Source of the DNA: Collinsella aerofaciens
GTDB lineage: Bacteria > Actinomycetota > Coriobacteriia > Coriobacteriales > Coriobacteriaceae
Length of the DNA: 64,000 bases
Assembly: GCF_002736145.1 (NCBI RefSeq)
Contig: NZ_CP024160.1
Location: 372,001-436,000, forward strand
Reading direction: 5' to 3'
Part shown: positions 1 to 8,059 of the stretch, piece by piece
How the letters are laid out: each line of letters opens with the position of its first letter
How positions within the stretch are numbered: position 1 is the stretch's first letter
Notes under the pieces: generated by a model
What the model was told of the DNA's origin: nothing
The model's database searches: none
The model's input: the letters and a program-made list of their open reading frames with translations, nothing else
Translations under genes and position numbers: made by a program

Positions 1-1482
1 CCCGAGCTCATGGACCCGTTGTCAGTCGATTCCACGCGCATCTTCGATACCGTGGTGGCTGCCTATCTGCTGGATTCCGATCGTTCCGAGTTCGATGAGG
101 CATATCTTGCCGATACGTATTTGCAGATGGCGTTGCCTGCGGCGCGCGGCGCAGAGGGTGCTGGTGAGAACGCTCCGGTGCCAGCCGCCCGTACTGCGGC
201 CCTGACACTGGCGCTGGTCGCACCGCTGCGCGAGTGCATGGCCCGCGAGAATGCCGCCAACGTGTTCGATGGCATCGAGATGCCGCTCGTTCCGGTACTT
301 GCCAAGATGGAGCGCGCGGGCATGCTCGTGGATCCCGATCGGCTGCGCAGCCTGTCCGAGGGTCTGGCGACCCAGATCACCGAGGTCGAGCGCAGCATTC
401 GTGACCTGGCAGGCGACGAGACCTTTAACATCGGCAGCCCCATGCAGCTCTCGCACGTGCTGTTTGATGTTATGGGGCTTCCGACCAAGGGCCTCAAAAA
501 GACCAAGCGCGGCTACTATTCGACCAACGCCAAGGTGCTGAGCGACCTTGCCCGCGACCACGAGATCGTGCGCCTGATTTTGGACTGGCGTGAGAAGTCC
601 AAGATTAAGTCGACCTATCTGGACACGCTAGGTCCGCTGCGCCGTGGTGACGGGCGTGTGCACACCACGTACAACCAGACCATCACCGCGACGGGGCGTC
701 TGTCTTCGAGCGACCCCAATCTGCAAAACATTCCGACGCGCTCGGAGCTGGGGCGTACCGTCAAGACGGCGTTCTCGGCGGGCGAGGGAAGCGTCTTTTT
801 GGCGGTGGACTACTCGCAGATTGAGTTGCGTTTGCTGGCGCATCTTTCGGGAGACGAGCACCTGGTGCGCGCCTTTAACGAGGGTGAGGACTTTCATGCC
901 GAGACGGCCGCGCGCGTGTTTGGCGTGCCGGTGTCCGAGGTAACGCCCGACTTGCGCAGTCGCGCCAAGGCCGTGAACTTTGGCATCGTGTATGGTCAGC
1001 AGGCCTACGGCCTGTCGCAGTCGCTGCATATCTCGATGGCTGAGGCACGCGACATGATCGATCGCTACTACGAGGCCTACCCGGGCGTGCGCACGTTCCT
1101 CGACAATGTGGTGGCGCGAGCCAAGCAGACGGGCTATGCCGAGACCATGTATGGCCGCAGACGCCATATTCCCGAGCTCAAGGCCAAAAACCCACAGCTC
1201 CGCGGCTTTGGTGAGCGCACGGCCATGAACCACCCCATGCAGGGCACCGCCGCCGACATCATCAAGATCGCCATGGCCCGCGTAAGCCGCCGTCTGGAAG
1301 AAGAGGGCTTTGCCGCCCACATGATCCTGCAAGTACACGACGAACTGGACTTTGAGTGTCCCGTCGACGAAGTCGAGCGCCTCACCGCCATGGTCCGCGA
1401 CGTCATGGAACATGTAGTAGACCTCCGCGTACCGTTGATCGCCGAAGCCAGCACCGGCATAACCTGGGCCGATGCGAAATAG
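1..1482 (+). CDS. polA: DNA polymerase I, C-terminal part (5' end outside window)
   Basis: Polymerase half of a family A DNA polymerase, which fills gaps in repair and replaces Okazaki primers. The reading frame is open from base 1, so the gene is cut by the window edge; 493 codons are present. Visible motifs: motif A DYSQIELR near window residue 270, motif B RSRAKAVNFGIVYG near 320-333 with the Phe that selects deoxynucleotides, and motif C QVHDELD near 444. The segment matching the end of the 3'-5' exonuclease domain (about residues 10-75) lacks the Tyr-x3-Asp exonuclease III motif, reading PAARTAALTLAL where E. coli has YAAEDADVTL, so proofreading is probably lost, as in many family A enzymes outside enterobacteria. 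The 5' nuclease domain cannot be judged. It is followed by hairpins and a convergent HAD gene. Confidence 0.97.
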   Translation, partial: PELMDPLSVDSTRIFDTVVAAYLLDSDRSEFDEAYLADTYLQMALPAARGAEGAGENAPVPAARTAALTLALVAPLRECMARENAANVFDGIEMPLVPVLAKMERAGMLVDPDRLRSLSEGLATQITEVERSIRDLAGDETFNIGSPMQLSHVLFDVMGLPTKGLKKTKRGYYSTNAKVLSDLARDHEIVRLILDWREKSKIKSTYLDTLGPLRRGDGRVHTTYNQTITATGRLSSSDPNLQNIPTRSELGRTVKTAFSAGEGSVFLAVDYSQIELRLLAHLSGDEHLVRAFNEGEDFHAETAARVFGVPVSEVTPDLRSRAKAVNFGIVYGQQAYGLSQSLHISMAEARDMIDRYYEAYPGVRTFLDNVVARAKQTGYAETMYGRRRHIPELKAKNPQLRGFGERTAMNHPMQGTAADIIKIAMARVSRRLEEEGFAAHMILQVHDELDFECPVDEVERLTAMVRDVMEHVVDLRVPLIAEASTGITWADAK

Positions 1483-1530
1483 GGAAGCACTCCGTAAGGC
1501 AAGCTCGCCCAAGACGCAAGCCCCCACATA

Positions 1531-1570
1531 CTTAAGATTTGGGACAAACACTACTGATTAATTTGTCCCA
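1531..1570. repeat. Dispersed hairpin repeat A, copy 1 (GGGACAAA type)
   Basis: CTTAAGATTTGGGACAAA, five variable bases, then CTGATTAATTTGTCCCA. The 9-bp arms TGGGACAAA and TTTGTCCCA enclose a 13-base loop. A second copy with the same geometry and near-identical flanks lies at 13804-13842. Confidence 0.75.
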
Positions 1571-1582
1571 CAGTAACCAAAA

Positions 1583-1619
1583 CAGAGGGGAGCCCCTTCC
1601 AACAAGGAGCTCCCCTCTG
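1583..1619. terminator. Probable polA terminator hairpin
   Basis: An 11-bp stem (CAGAGGGGAGC pairs with GCTCCCCTCTG) with further CCTT/AAGG pairing inside. There is no strong T tract on either strand, so its efficiency is uncertain. Confidence 0.5.
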
Positions 1620-1686
1620 CTCAAATCATTTCAGCTAAGTATCTAGACACTCAAGACGCCATCTTGGCGGCAGGAAAGTAAACCTA

Positions 1687-1815
1687 GGGCCTGGCCGGGC
1701 GGCACGGGTTAACTTTTCGTAGATTCCGCACGCAAAGAAAGCCACTTAATGTGGCTTTCGTCTTGCGCAGGACCTGACCGAGCGAAAAGTTATCCCGTGC
1801 CGCCCGGCCAGGCCC
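1687..1815. repeat. Long inverted repeat (33-bp arms) enclosing an inner hairpin
   Basis: Bases 1687-1719 are the reverse complement of 1783-1815 with a single mismatch. The 63-base centre carries a perfect 9-bp hairpin, GAAAGCCAC-TTAAT-GTGGCTTTC (1737-1759). It sits between the convergent ends of polA and the HAD gene and reaches within 11 bases of the HAD stop codon. It could be a bidirectional terminator, a structured RNA or a small mobile-element remnant; the sequence alone does not decide. Confidence 0.8.
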
Positions 1816-1825
1816 GATGGGACGG

Positions 1826-2653
1826 CTACCGAGCCGCCAAGATGGCGTCGATGAGCGTCAGTACGCCCCCGTCGTTGTTGCTCGGAATGCGCCACTTGGC
1901 GTGCGCGTTCATGTGCTCCTCGGCATTATCCACGATAAAGCTATGCCCGACGCGCTCCAGCATGGGAATATCGTTGTAGGTGTCGCCCACGGCGGCAGCG
2001 TCGGCGATATCGATGCCCAGGTGCTCGCACAAATGCGCCACGCCCGAACCCTTGTCGACGCCCAGGTTCATAAAGTCGATCCACTCGCGGCCCGCATTGG
2101 TGACGTAGAGCTGATCCGAGAACGCGGGGCTATAGGTCTCGCGGAATGCGGGCTCGGCATCGTAGGCAGGGAAAAAGACCGAGATCTTATTGGACTCGAT
2201 ATCAAGGCCCTCAAAGGTGTCGACATAGTTGATCGTGTTGTAGTACACGCTGATCTCGTCGTGGTACTGATGGTCGCGGGCGAGCACATAGAACTCGTCG
2301 TAGCAGCACAGGACGGGAACGGCGCGCGGGTCCTCCGAGGCACGAGCGAGCACCTGCTGATACAGCGCCATATCGATGTTGCTCTTATAGATATAGCTGC
2401 CGCGATAGATGACGCAGGCTCCGTTGTCGGGACAAAAAGCAAGGCGGTTCTTAATACCCTCGAACATCTCCTCGAGCTTGGGGGCAGGGCGTCCGCTGGC
2501 GGGGCAGAACACGATGCCAGCCTCGGCGAGCTTGTCCAGGCGCTCGTCGAGGCCCTGGGGTAGTACACGCTCGTCGGTGAGAAGCGTCTTGTCCATATCA
2601 ACGGCGAGAATCTTAATGCTGCCGATATTGGTGTCCGATTCGTAAGTTTGCAT
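1826..2653 (-). CDS. Cof-type HAD-IIB phosphatase
   Basis: A 275-residue haloacid dehalogenase-superfamily phosphatase. The N-terminus holds motif I, AVDMDKTLLTDE (about residues 16-27), with the nucleophile and acid/base aspartates. Motif II is in FCPASGRP, and the C-terminal motif around VGDTYNDIPMLERVG supplies the metal-binding Asp residues. Length and motif spacing fit the Cof/YidA group, which dephosphorylates sugar phosphates and similar metabolites; the true substrate cannot be read from sequence. The ATG at 2653 is preceded by GAAAGG at good spacing. It is divergent from argG and convergent with polA. Confidence 0.9.
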   Translation of the reverse strand: MQTYESDTNIGSIKILAVDMDKTLLTDERVLPQGLDERLDKLAEAGIVFCPASGRPAPKLEEMFEGIKNRLAFCPDNGACVIYRGSYIYKSNIDMALYQQVLARASEDPRAVPVLCCYDEFYVLARDHQYHDEISVYYNTINYVDTFEGLDIESNKISVFFPAYDAEPAFRETYSPAFSDQLYVTNAGREWIDFMNLGVDKGSGVAHLCEHLGIDIADAAAVGDTYNDIPMLERVGHSFIVDNAEEHMNAHAKWRIPSNNDGGVLTLIDAILAAR

Positions 2654-2796
2654 AAAAGCGCGCCTTTCGTTTCGAAATTGTTTCAGACGTTATAACCATC
2701 AACCAGTAACCGAGCGTATTGTCGCAGGAACGGAGCGTATTTGCACTGCAATTCACAAAGTAATGAAAAAACTTTTCAGAAATTTGAATTTGTCGC

Positions 2797-2824
2797 TTGT
2801 GCTGCTGGCACTTTAGCGTAATAT
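2797..2824 (+). promoter_or_regulatory. Candidate promoter of the argG leader
   Basis: TTGTGC (2797-2802), a 16-base gap, and TAATAT (2819-2824) in an AT-rich stretch about 100 bases before the leader peptide ATG. Assigned by consensus only. Confidence 0.5.
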
Positions 2825-2927
2825 AGCGAACATCGAAAACGGAGACGGAAAAACAACCGCTTACCGAGGAAAAGGTACCGTTTACGATATATGAATTGCG
2901 CCCGGCGATAGGTGAAAGGAGAGGCAG

Positions 2928-3002
2928 ATGCAGTTCGTAAAGATCATCACTACTGCAGACAATGCCATCCGACGCCAGCGCGCAATTTCCCGACGACGAT
3001 AA
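2928..3002 (+). CDS. Arginine-rich leader peptide of argG
   Basis: A 24-codon reading frame starting at an ATG with a strong ribosome binding site (GAAAGGAGAGG, 2915-2925). The peptide begins MQFVKIITTADNAI and ends RRQRAISRRR, so six of the last ten residues are arginine, four of them coded by CGA. It precedes a hairpin series with a terminator and then argG, which encodes a step of arginine synthesis. This is the arrangement of a classical ribosome-stalling attenuator: low charged tRNA-Arg would stall the ribosome in the Arg cluster and alter folding downstream. Control is inferred; the peptide itself is not expected to have another function. Confidence 0.7.
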   Translation: MQFVKIITTADNAIRRQRAISRRR

Positions 3003-3155
3003 TAATCGTCTCTGTTCGTATGGGGTGAAATGCCCCAACAGAGTCATTTTGAGGTCGTTGGGTTTTAGCACGACATAGACGCATGTTTCTAGGGCATGTT
3101 GTGCTGCTTTTTGCTATTTAACCTGATATTGCACGGTTTTTGACCTCGAAATGAC
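2991..3155 (+). promoter_or_regulatory. Candidate arginine attenuator (alternative RNA hairpins) upstream of argG
   Basis: The stop region of the leader peptide overlaps a small hairpin (GACGAT-AATA-ATCGTC). Next is a hairpin from CTCTGTT to AACAGAG with TGGGG/CCCCA inside (3010-3043). Then 3043-3056 can pair with 3142-3155 over 14 bp with one G-U, which would enclose the terminator hairpin. Which pairing wins when the ribosome stalls was not computed. Confidence 0.6.
3067..3112 (+). terminator. Attenuator terminator upstream of argG
   Basis: AGCACGACAT (3067-3076) pairs with ATGTTGTGCT (3096-3105) with one G-U, followed by GC and TTTTT (3108-3112). It lies after the leader peptide and before the argG start, so it would stop transcription before the gene. 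Confidence 0.65.
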
Positions 3156-3206
3156 TTGCAACTGACCGATGTTCTAACTAGCTACCAAGGGCGAAAGGAA
3201 ACAGCC

Positions 3207-4433
3207 ATGAGCAAGGAAAAAGTCGTTCTCGCATATTCCGGTGGTCTTGATACATCTGTATGTGTCAAGTGGCTCCAGGACGAGAAGAATCTCGATGTCG
3301 TTTGTGTCTGCGGCAATGTGGGCCAGGAGGAGACCGGCCTGGACGCCAAGAAGCAGAAGGCCCTCGACCTGGGCGTTCTGGATTGCCAGGTGCTCGATCT
3401 GCGCGACGAGTTCTCCGATGAGTTCCTGACCAAGGCCATCGCCGCAAACTCCATGTACGAGAACAAGTATCCGCTGCTCTCCGCTCTTTCCCGTCCGCTG
3501 CTCGCCAAGAAGCTTGTCGAGGTCGCCCACGAGTTTGGCGCGACCTACGTCGCCCACGGCTGCACCGGCAAGGGTAACGACCAGGTCCGTTTTGAGGCCG
3601 CCGTCAAGGCCCTCGACCCCGAGCTCAAGGTTATCGCCCCGGTTCGCGAGTGGGACCTGAAGTGTCGTCCCGACGAGGTCGCCTACGCCCATGCTCACAA
3701 CGTGCCGGTTCCCGAGGGTGCCAACGACAACCCCTACTCCATCGACGACAACCTGTGGGGTCGTGCCATCGAGTGCGGTCACCTGGAGGATCCTTGGAAC
3801 GAGCCGCTCGACGACGCTTGGGTTATGACCAAGAACCCCGAGGACACGCCCGACACCCCGACGTATACCGAGATTGAGTTTGAGGCCGGCAAGCCCGTCG
3901 CCGTCGACGGCAAGAAGATGAAGCTCTCCGAGATCGTCATCGCACTCAACAAGATCTCCGGCGACAACGGCTTTGGCCGTCTCGATCTGGTCGAGGATCG
4001 TCTGGTGGGCCTCAAGAGCCGCGAGTGCTACGAGGTTCCCGGCGCCCTGACGCTCATCACCGCCCACAAGGCGCTCGAGGACATCTGCGTCGAGGGCGAC
4101 CTGCTCAAGACCAAGATCAAGCTCGAGCAGGATTGGGCCACCGCCGTGTACAACGGCCAGTGGTACAGCCCGCTCAAGAACGCGCTCGATGCCTTTATGG
4201 CCGACACCCAGAAGTTCGTGACCGGTACCGTCCGTCTGAAGTTCTTTAAGGGCAACTGCCATGTCGTCGGCCGCAAGAGCCCCTTCAGCCTCTACGACTA
4301 CGGTCTGGCTACCTACGACCGCGACACCACGTTTGACGAGAAGGCCAGCGCCGGCTTTATCGAGATCGATACGCTGTCGCTCAAGACGTGGGCAAAGGTC
4401 CAGGGTCCCAGCTCCGCTGCCGCCCAGGCCTAG
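3207..4433 (+). CDS. argG: Argininosuccinate synthase
   Basis: Joins citrulline and aspartate with ATP to give argininosuccinate in the cytoplasmic arginine pathway. The 408-residue protein has the ATP pyrophosphatase loop AYSGGLDTS at residues 9-17 and the conserved segment AHGCTGKGNDQVRFE. The ATG at 3207 is chosen because GAAAGGA lies just upstream and the protein then starts MSKEKVVLAYSGG as in the family; an upstream in-frame ATG at 3156 would add residues that do not match. argH follows after about 520 bases. The leader peptide and terminator before it suggest attenuation by arginine supply. Confidence 0.97.
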   Translation: MSKEKVVLAYSGGLDTSVCVKWLQDEKNLDVVCVCGNVGQEETGLDAKKQKALDLGVLDCQVLDLRDEFSDEFLTKAIAANSMYENKYPLLSALSRPLLAKKLVEVAHEFGATYVAHGCTGKGNDQVRFEAAVKALDPELKVIAPVREWDLKCRPDEVAYAHAHNVPVPEGANDNPYSIDDNLWGRAIECGHLEDPWNEPLDDAWVMTKNPEDTPDTPTYTEIEFEAGKPVAVDGKKMKLSEIVIALNKISGDNGFGRLDLVEDRLVGLKSRECYEVPGALTLITAHKALEDICVEGDLLKTKIKLEQDWATAVYNGQWYSPLKNALDAFMADTQKFVTGTVRLKFFKGNCHVVGRKSPFSLYDYGLATYDRDTTFDEKASAGFIEIDTLSLKTWAKVQGPSSAAAQA

Positions 4434-4586
4434 CGCCTCCTTCCCTTGGTATCCGCGCGGCCCATCCGCGTGATACATAACGGGCGCACGGGGTCCCTAC
4501 CTTTCGTTATGCTTGCTGACACTTCTTAACATCGGTGGCCCCTACGTTCCGCCCGCATATATGATGCCGCGACTGCGGCTGAGTCC

Positions 4587-4616
4587 GAGCCCCGCCGGGG
4601 TTGTCCGGCGGGGCTC
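4587..4616 (+). terminator. argG terminator hairpin
   Basis: A 12-bp perfect stem, GAGCCCCGCCGG with CCGGCGGGGCTC, and a 6-base loop, followed by a short pyrimidine-rich stretch. It separates argG from the small frame at 4667. Confidence 0.65.
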
Positions 4617-4666
4617 CTTCTATCAATTTGGCGGCTCTGCGCCCATATATATGAGGAGTATCCATT

Positions 4667-4837
4667 ATGTTCAATGCTATCGCGCATGCTTTACTTTCCC
4701 TCGCGCCCGAGCTCGATGCTGCGAAGGTCGAGGACGTCCCTATGAGCCTGAAGGCCTGGATCGATGGTTCGCAAGGCAACATCCGGAGGGAGACGTTGGG
4801 CGCCAAGTGCCTGGTGCGTCACTTCTTTGCAAATTAG
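4667..4837 (+). CDS. Small hypothetical protein between argG and argH
   Basis: A 56-codon frame with GAGGAG 10 bases before its ATG. The peptide starts MFNAIAHALLSLAPELDA and ends CLVRHFFAN, with no signal peptide, membrane segment or known motif. It sits after the argG terminator and 118 bases before argH. I do not recognise a family. Support is the good ribosome binding site and ordinary codon use; a chance frame cannot be excluded. Confidence 0.4.
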   Translation: MFNAIAHALLSLAPELDAAKVEDVPMSLKAWIDGSQGNIRRETLGAKCLVRHFFAN

Positions 4838-4955
4838 CTACATGGCCCCGCGCACAGTGGGGAATGTGTAAAACTAGCGGTTGAAAAATCGCTTTAGCGA
4901 CATGGCGCATTGCTTTGGGCGCTTGTTTTGGTATTTGGAGAAAGGGGACGGTTCC

Positions 4956-6386
4956 ATGGCTCTTTGGGGCGGTCGTTTTGAGGCGGGAGTGGCCGAGGTC
5001 ACGCAGGAGTTTGGCGCGTCGCTGCCGGTCGACAAACATCTCTATAAGCAGGATATCGCCGGTTCTAAGGCGCATGCCAAGATGCTGGCGGCCCAGGGCA
5101 TCATCAGCGCCGAGGACGAGCAGGCGATTGCCGAGGGCCTGACCGGAATCGAACAGGATATCGATGCCGGCAACTTCACCTTCGATATCAACGATGAGGA
5201 CATTCATATGTCCATCGAGAGCGAGCTGACGCGCCGTATCGGCGAGGCCGGTAAGCGCTTGCATACCGGGCGTTCACGCAACGACCAGGTGGCGACCGAT
5301 ACGCGCCTGGGCGTCAAGGCGTTGGCCAAGGAGCTCATGGAGGCCAATCTTGAGTTGCGCCATGTGCTGGTGGATGCGGCCAAGAAGTACGACAAGGTGA
5401 TTCTGCCGGGCTACACGCACATGCAGCATGCTCAGCCCGTGCTGCTGTCACATCATCTGCTGGCGTATTCCTGGATGTTCGCGCGCGACTTTACACGCCT
5501 GAAGGCCGCCTTTGATGCCGCCGACAACTGCCCGCTGGGTGCTGCCGCGCTTGCCGGTACGAGCTATCCACTCGATCGTCAGATGACGGCTGCCGAGCTT
5601 GGCTTTGCGGGTGTGATTCCCAACTCGCTCGATGCGGTTTCCGACCGTGATTTCCTGCTCGATCTGCATTACGCCGGCTCCGTCATGGCCATGCACCTGT
5701 CGCGTCTTTCCGAGGAGATCGTGCTGTGGTCGAGCTCCGAATTTGGCTTCATCACGCTTTCCGACTCGTACTCCACCGGCTCGTCCATCATGCCGCAGAA
5801 GAAGAATCCCGACTTTGCCGAGCTTATCCGCGGCAAGAGCGGCCGAGTCTATGGCAACCTGGTGCAGCTGCTTGTGACCATGAAGGGCCTGCCGCTGGCC
5901 TATAACAAGGACTTGCAGGAGGACAAGGAGGGCGCGCTCGATACCGCCCACACGCTCATGCAGTGCCTGTCGGTTATGGCCGGTATGATTTCGACTTGGA
6001 CCGTCAACGAGGATGCCATGGCGCGCGAGTGCGGCGTGGGGCACCTTGCCGCTACCGATGTTGCCGATTACCTGGCCAAGCGTGGCCTGCCGTTCCGTGA
6101 GGCGCATGCCGTGGTGGGCCATCTGGTCCTGATGTGTGAGAAGCGCGGCTGCAATCTTGAGGACCTGCCGTTTGAGGTCTTCCGGGAGGCAAGCCCGCTC
6201 TTTGAGCGCGATATTACCGAGGCGCTCGACATCCCGTCGATTGTCGCCGCGCGCACGACCGAGGGCGGTACCGCCCCTGCCGCCGTTGCCGTGCAGCTGC
6301 AGCGTGCCGAGGCACAACTTTTTGCCGACGAAGGTGTGTTTGGCTCGTTGACCAAGGTCGTCGAGATGGGCCACGGAGCCAATTAG
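4956..6386 (+). CDS. argH: Argininosuccinate lyase
   Basis: Splits argininosuccinate into arginine and fumarate, the last step of arginine synthesis. The 476-residue protein starts MALWGGRFEAG, the usual family start, and carries the superfamily signature GSSIMPQKKNPD at residues 275-286 with the catalytic serine loop. The ATG at 4956 follows GGAGAAAGGGG; longer in-frame starts near 4881 are rejected because they would add unmatched residues. Placed after argG, it completes the last two steps of the pathway. The leader contains AAAGGGGACGGTTCC, resembling half of the GGGAC-centred inverted repeats found elsewhere in the window. Confidence 0.97.
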   Translation: MALWGGRFEAGVAEVTQEFGASLPVDKHLYKQDIAGSKAHAKMLAAQGIISAEDEQAIAEGLTGIEQDIDAGNFTFDINDEDIHMSIESELTRRIGEAGKRLHTGRSRNDQVATDTRLGVKALAKELMEANLELRHVLVDAAKKYDKVILPGYTHMQHAQPVLLSHHLLAYSWMFARDFTRLKAAFDAADNCPLGAAALAGTSYPLDRQMTAAELGFAGVIPNSLDAVSDRDFLLDLHYAGSVMAMHLSRLSEEIVLWSSSEFGFITLSDSYSTGSSIMPQKKNPDFAELIRGKSGRVYGNLVQLLVTMKGLPLAYNKDLQEDKEGALDTAHTLMQCLSVMAGMISTWTVNEDAMARECGVGHLAATDVADYLAKRGLPFREAHAVVGHLVLMCEKRGCNLEDLPFEVFREASPLFERDITEALDIPSIVAARTTEGGTAPAAVAVQLQRAEAQLFADEGVFGSLTKVVEMGHGAN

Positions 6387-6432
6387 CTTATAGGATGCGT
6401 CTGTCTGGTGCGTTCATCATATCTTGCCTTTA

Positions 6433-6462
6433 CGGGTGCTCGCTACGGTGGGCGCCCGTTTT
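6433..6462 (+). terminator. argH terminator
   Basis: CGGGTGC (6433-6439) pairs with GCGCCCG (6452-6458) with one G-U, followed directly by TTTT. The rest of 6463-6660 shows nothing beyond AT-rich sequence. Confidence 0.65.
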
Positions 6463-6671
6463 GTTATAGGGAAGGAAGGAGCTTGTCGAGAACTTTTGTA
6501 GGACATTTGCGCAGGTTGTGAAGGGGGTGCGTTCACGGGCGGCAATCGACCGTCCGTTCTGTTCGTTGCAGTTGGAAGTGGGGCGGATGGTACTCTAGTC
6601 GGGCTTCGGAACAGAAGTGACACATATGGAGCGCTTCAATTAATAATAACGCTTCAATAAACGGCTTTTTG

Positions 6672-6700
6672 TTTAACTGCAGCTAGAACTCTGTTACGAT
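6672..6700 (+). promoter_or_regulatory. Candidate ndk promoter
   Basis: TTTAAC (6672-6677) and TACGAT (6695-6700) with a 17-base spacer, 63 bases before the ndk start. Confidence 0.5.
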
Positions 6701-6763
6701 GCAGTCCAGGCGGGTGCCGGAATGGGACTTGGGCACGCGCGAACCTACTTGAAAGGCTACCTT

Positions 6764-7168
6764 ATGGCTATCGAGAAGACCTTCATCATGATTAAGCCCG
6801 ACGCTGTGCGCGACCGCAAGATCGGCGAGATCGTTGCTCGTATCGAGCGCAGCGGCCTTGTCATCGAGCGCATGGAGATGACCACGCTTGAGCGCGCCAC
6901 CGTCGAGGAGCACTACGCCCATCTGGCCGACAAACCCTTCTTTGGCGGTCTGTGCGACTTTATGACGAGCGGTCCGGTCGTCAAGATGGTTGTTTCCGGT
7001 CTTTCCGCCGTCTCCAAGATGCGCACCCTTATGGGCGCCACCAACCCGCTTGATGCCGCTCCTGGCACCATTCGCGGCGACTTTGCCGTCGATGTCAACG
7101 CCAACGTGATTCATGGCTCCGACTGCCTGGAGAACGCCGAGATCGAGATCAAGCGTTTCTTTGGCTAA
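6764..7168 (+). CDS. ndk: Nucleoside diphosphate kinase
   Basis: Transfers the gamma phosphate from ATP to nucleoside diphosphates through a phosphohistidine. At 134 residues it has the usual bacterial length and starts MAIEKTFIMIKPDAV. The active-site histidine is His117 in NVIHGSDC; the common motif ends in serine, so Cys is a mild variant. The ATG at 6764 has GAAAGG upstream; an earlier in-frame ATG at 6722 would add 14 unconserved residues. It has its own promoter and terminators and appears to be a single-gene unit. Confidence 0.96.
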   Translation: MAIEKTFIMIKPDAVRDRKIGEIVARIERSGLVIERMEMTTLERATVEEHYAHLADKPFFGGLCDFMTSGPVVKMVVSGLSAVSKMRTLMGATNPLDAAPGTIRGDFAVDVNANVIHGSDCLENAEIEIKRFFG

Positions 7169-7206
7169 ACCAGCTTTGACTCCTTAAAGCTGTTAGCGTG
7201 TGGCTT

Positions 7207-7240
7207 GGGCGCCGCGGAACTCCATCCGCGCCGCCCTTTT
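7207..7240 (+). terminator. ndk terminator
   Basis: GGGCGCCGCGGA pairs with TCCGCGCCGCCC around one symmetrical mismatch, followed by TTTT. Confidence 0.7.
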
Positions 7241-7257
7241 ATTCCAAAATCTATGAA

Positions 7258-7292
7258 GGGGCCCGCTCGGACATGTGTTCCGAGCGGGCCCC
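7258..7292. terminator. Bidirectional terminator between ndk and rpiB
   Basis: A perfect 14-bp stem, GGGGCCCGCTCGGA with TCCGAGCGGGCCCC, and a 7-base loop, lying between convergent ndk and rpiB. Confidence 0.7.
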
Positions 7293-7319
7293 TGCTGTTA
7301 GCTTGTGGCGCTAAGTGGT

Positions 7320-7787
7320 TTAGGCCTCGTCGACAACCTTGAGGCCGCGCGTGTGGTCGATCTCGTTGAGGAGGTTAACGCGACGCTCGTGACGGCCGCC
7401 CTCAAATTCGGCGTCGAGCCACTCGTCGACGATCATCTTGGCGAGCTCGGAGCCCACGACGCGGGCACCAAAGGCGAGCACGTTGGTGTTGTTGTGCATG
7501 CGGGAGAGCTTGGCGCTGAAGGGCTCGGAGCATACGACGGCGCGTACGCCCTCGACCTTGTTGGCGGCCAGGCTAATCCCGACGCCGGTGCCACAGATCA
7601 GGATACCCAGGTCGACGTCGCCGTTGGCAACGGCCTTACCCACCTTGTAGCCGGCGATGGGGTAGTCGAAGCTCTCGGAGGTGTCGGTGCCAAAGTTCAC
7701 AACCTCGCAGCCGCGCTCCTTCAGGTGCTCGGAAATGATGTTCTTGAGCTCGACGGCGGCGTGGTCGTTACCGATACCGATCTTCAT
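7320..7787 (-). CDS. rpiB: Ribose-5-phosphate isomerase B
   Basis: Interconverts ribose-5-phosphate and ribulose-5-phosphate in the pentose phosphate pathway. The 155-residue protein has the RpiB/LacAB core: GNDHAAVELK near residues 6-15, the catalytic cysteine Cys65 in CGTGVGISLAANK, and HNNTNVLAFGAR downstream. RpiB and allose-6-phosphate isomerases cannot be separated by sequence here, but no sugar-uptake genes lie nearby, so a housekeeping role is likely. The ATG at 7787 has AGAGGA upstream. It is divergent from the cysteine desulfidase-like gene across about 270 bases. Confidence 0.93.
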   Translation of the reverse strand: MKIGIGNDHAAVELKNIISEHLKERGCEVVNFGTDTSESFDYPIAGYKVGKAVANGDVDLGILICGTGVGISLAANKVEGVRAVVCSEPFSAKLSRMHNNTNVLAFGARVVGSELAKMIVDEWLDAEFEGGRHERRVNLLNEIDHTRGLKVVDEA

Positions 7788-8059
7788 GGATGGTTCCTCT
7801 CTGGTCTATGCGGCGCAAATGCTAAAGGTGTTTACCGCGTTCGACTGCATGATAGCGCGACTTTTGTGTAAACGCTCGGGCGTTTTTTGGTCAAACGCTT
7901 TAGCAGGCAATAAGACCTGCTTTTCATGAATGAATACCGCCAGTTTGTGCTTGAGCGCCGTCCGCCGGAACCATAGTTGCGGTTTTTGATGCATTGTTAT
8001 CAAATAAAAGGGCTAATTATTTTCGAGAGCCCAGCCCGTTATGCAAGCAGGAGATACCT

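Noticed and set aside
2613-3071. A 152-codon minus-strand frame upstream of argG
   Set aside because: It overlaps the argG leader peptide and hairpins and the HAD gene start, and has no recognisable domain.
4513-4884. A 123-codon plus-strand frame between argG and argH
   Set aside because: It runs through the argG terminator hairpin and lacks a ribosome site; the 56-codon frame at 4667 in another frame has one.
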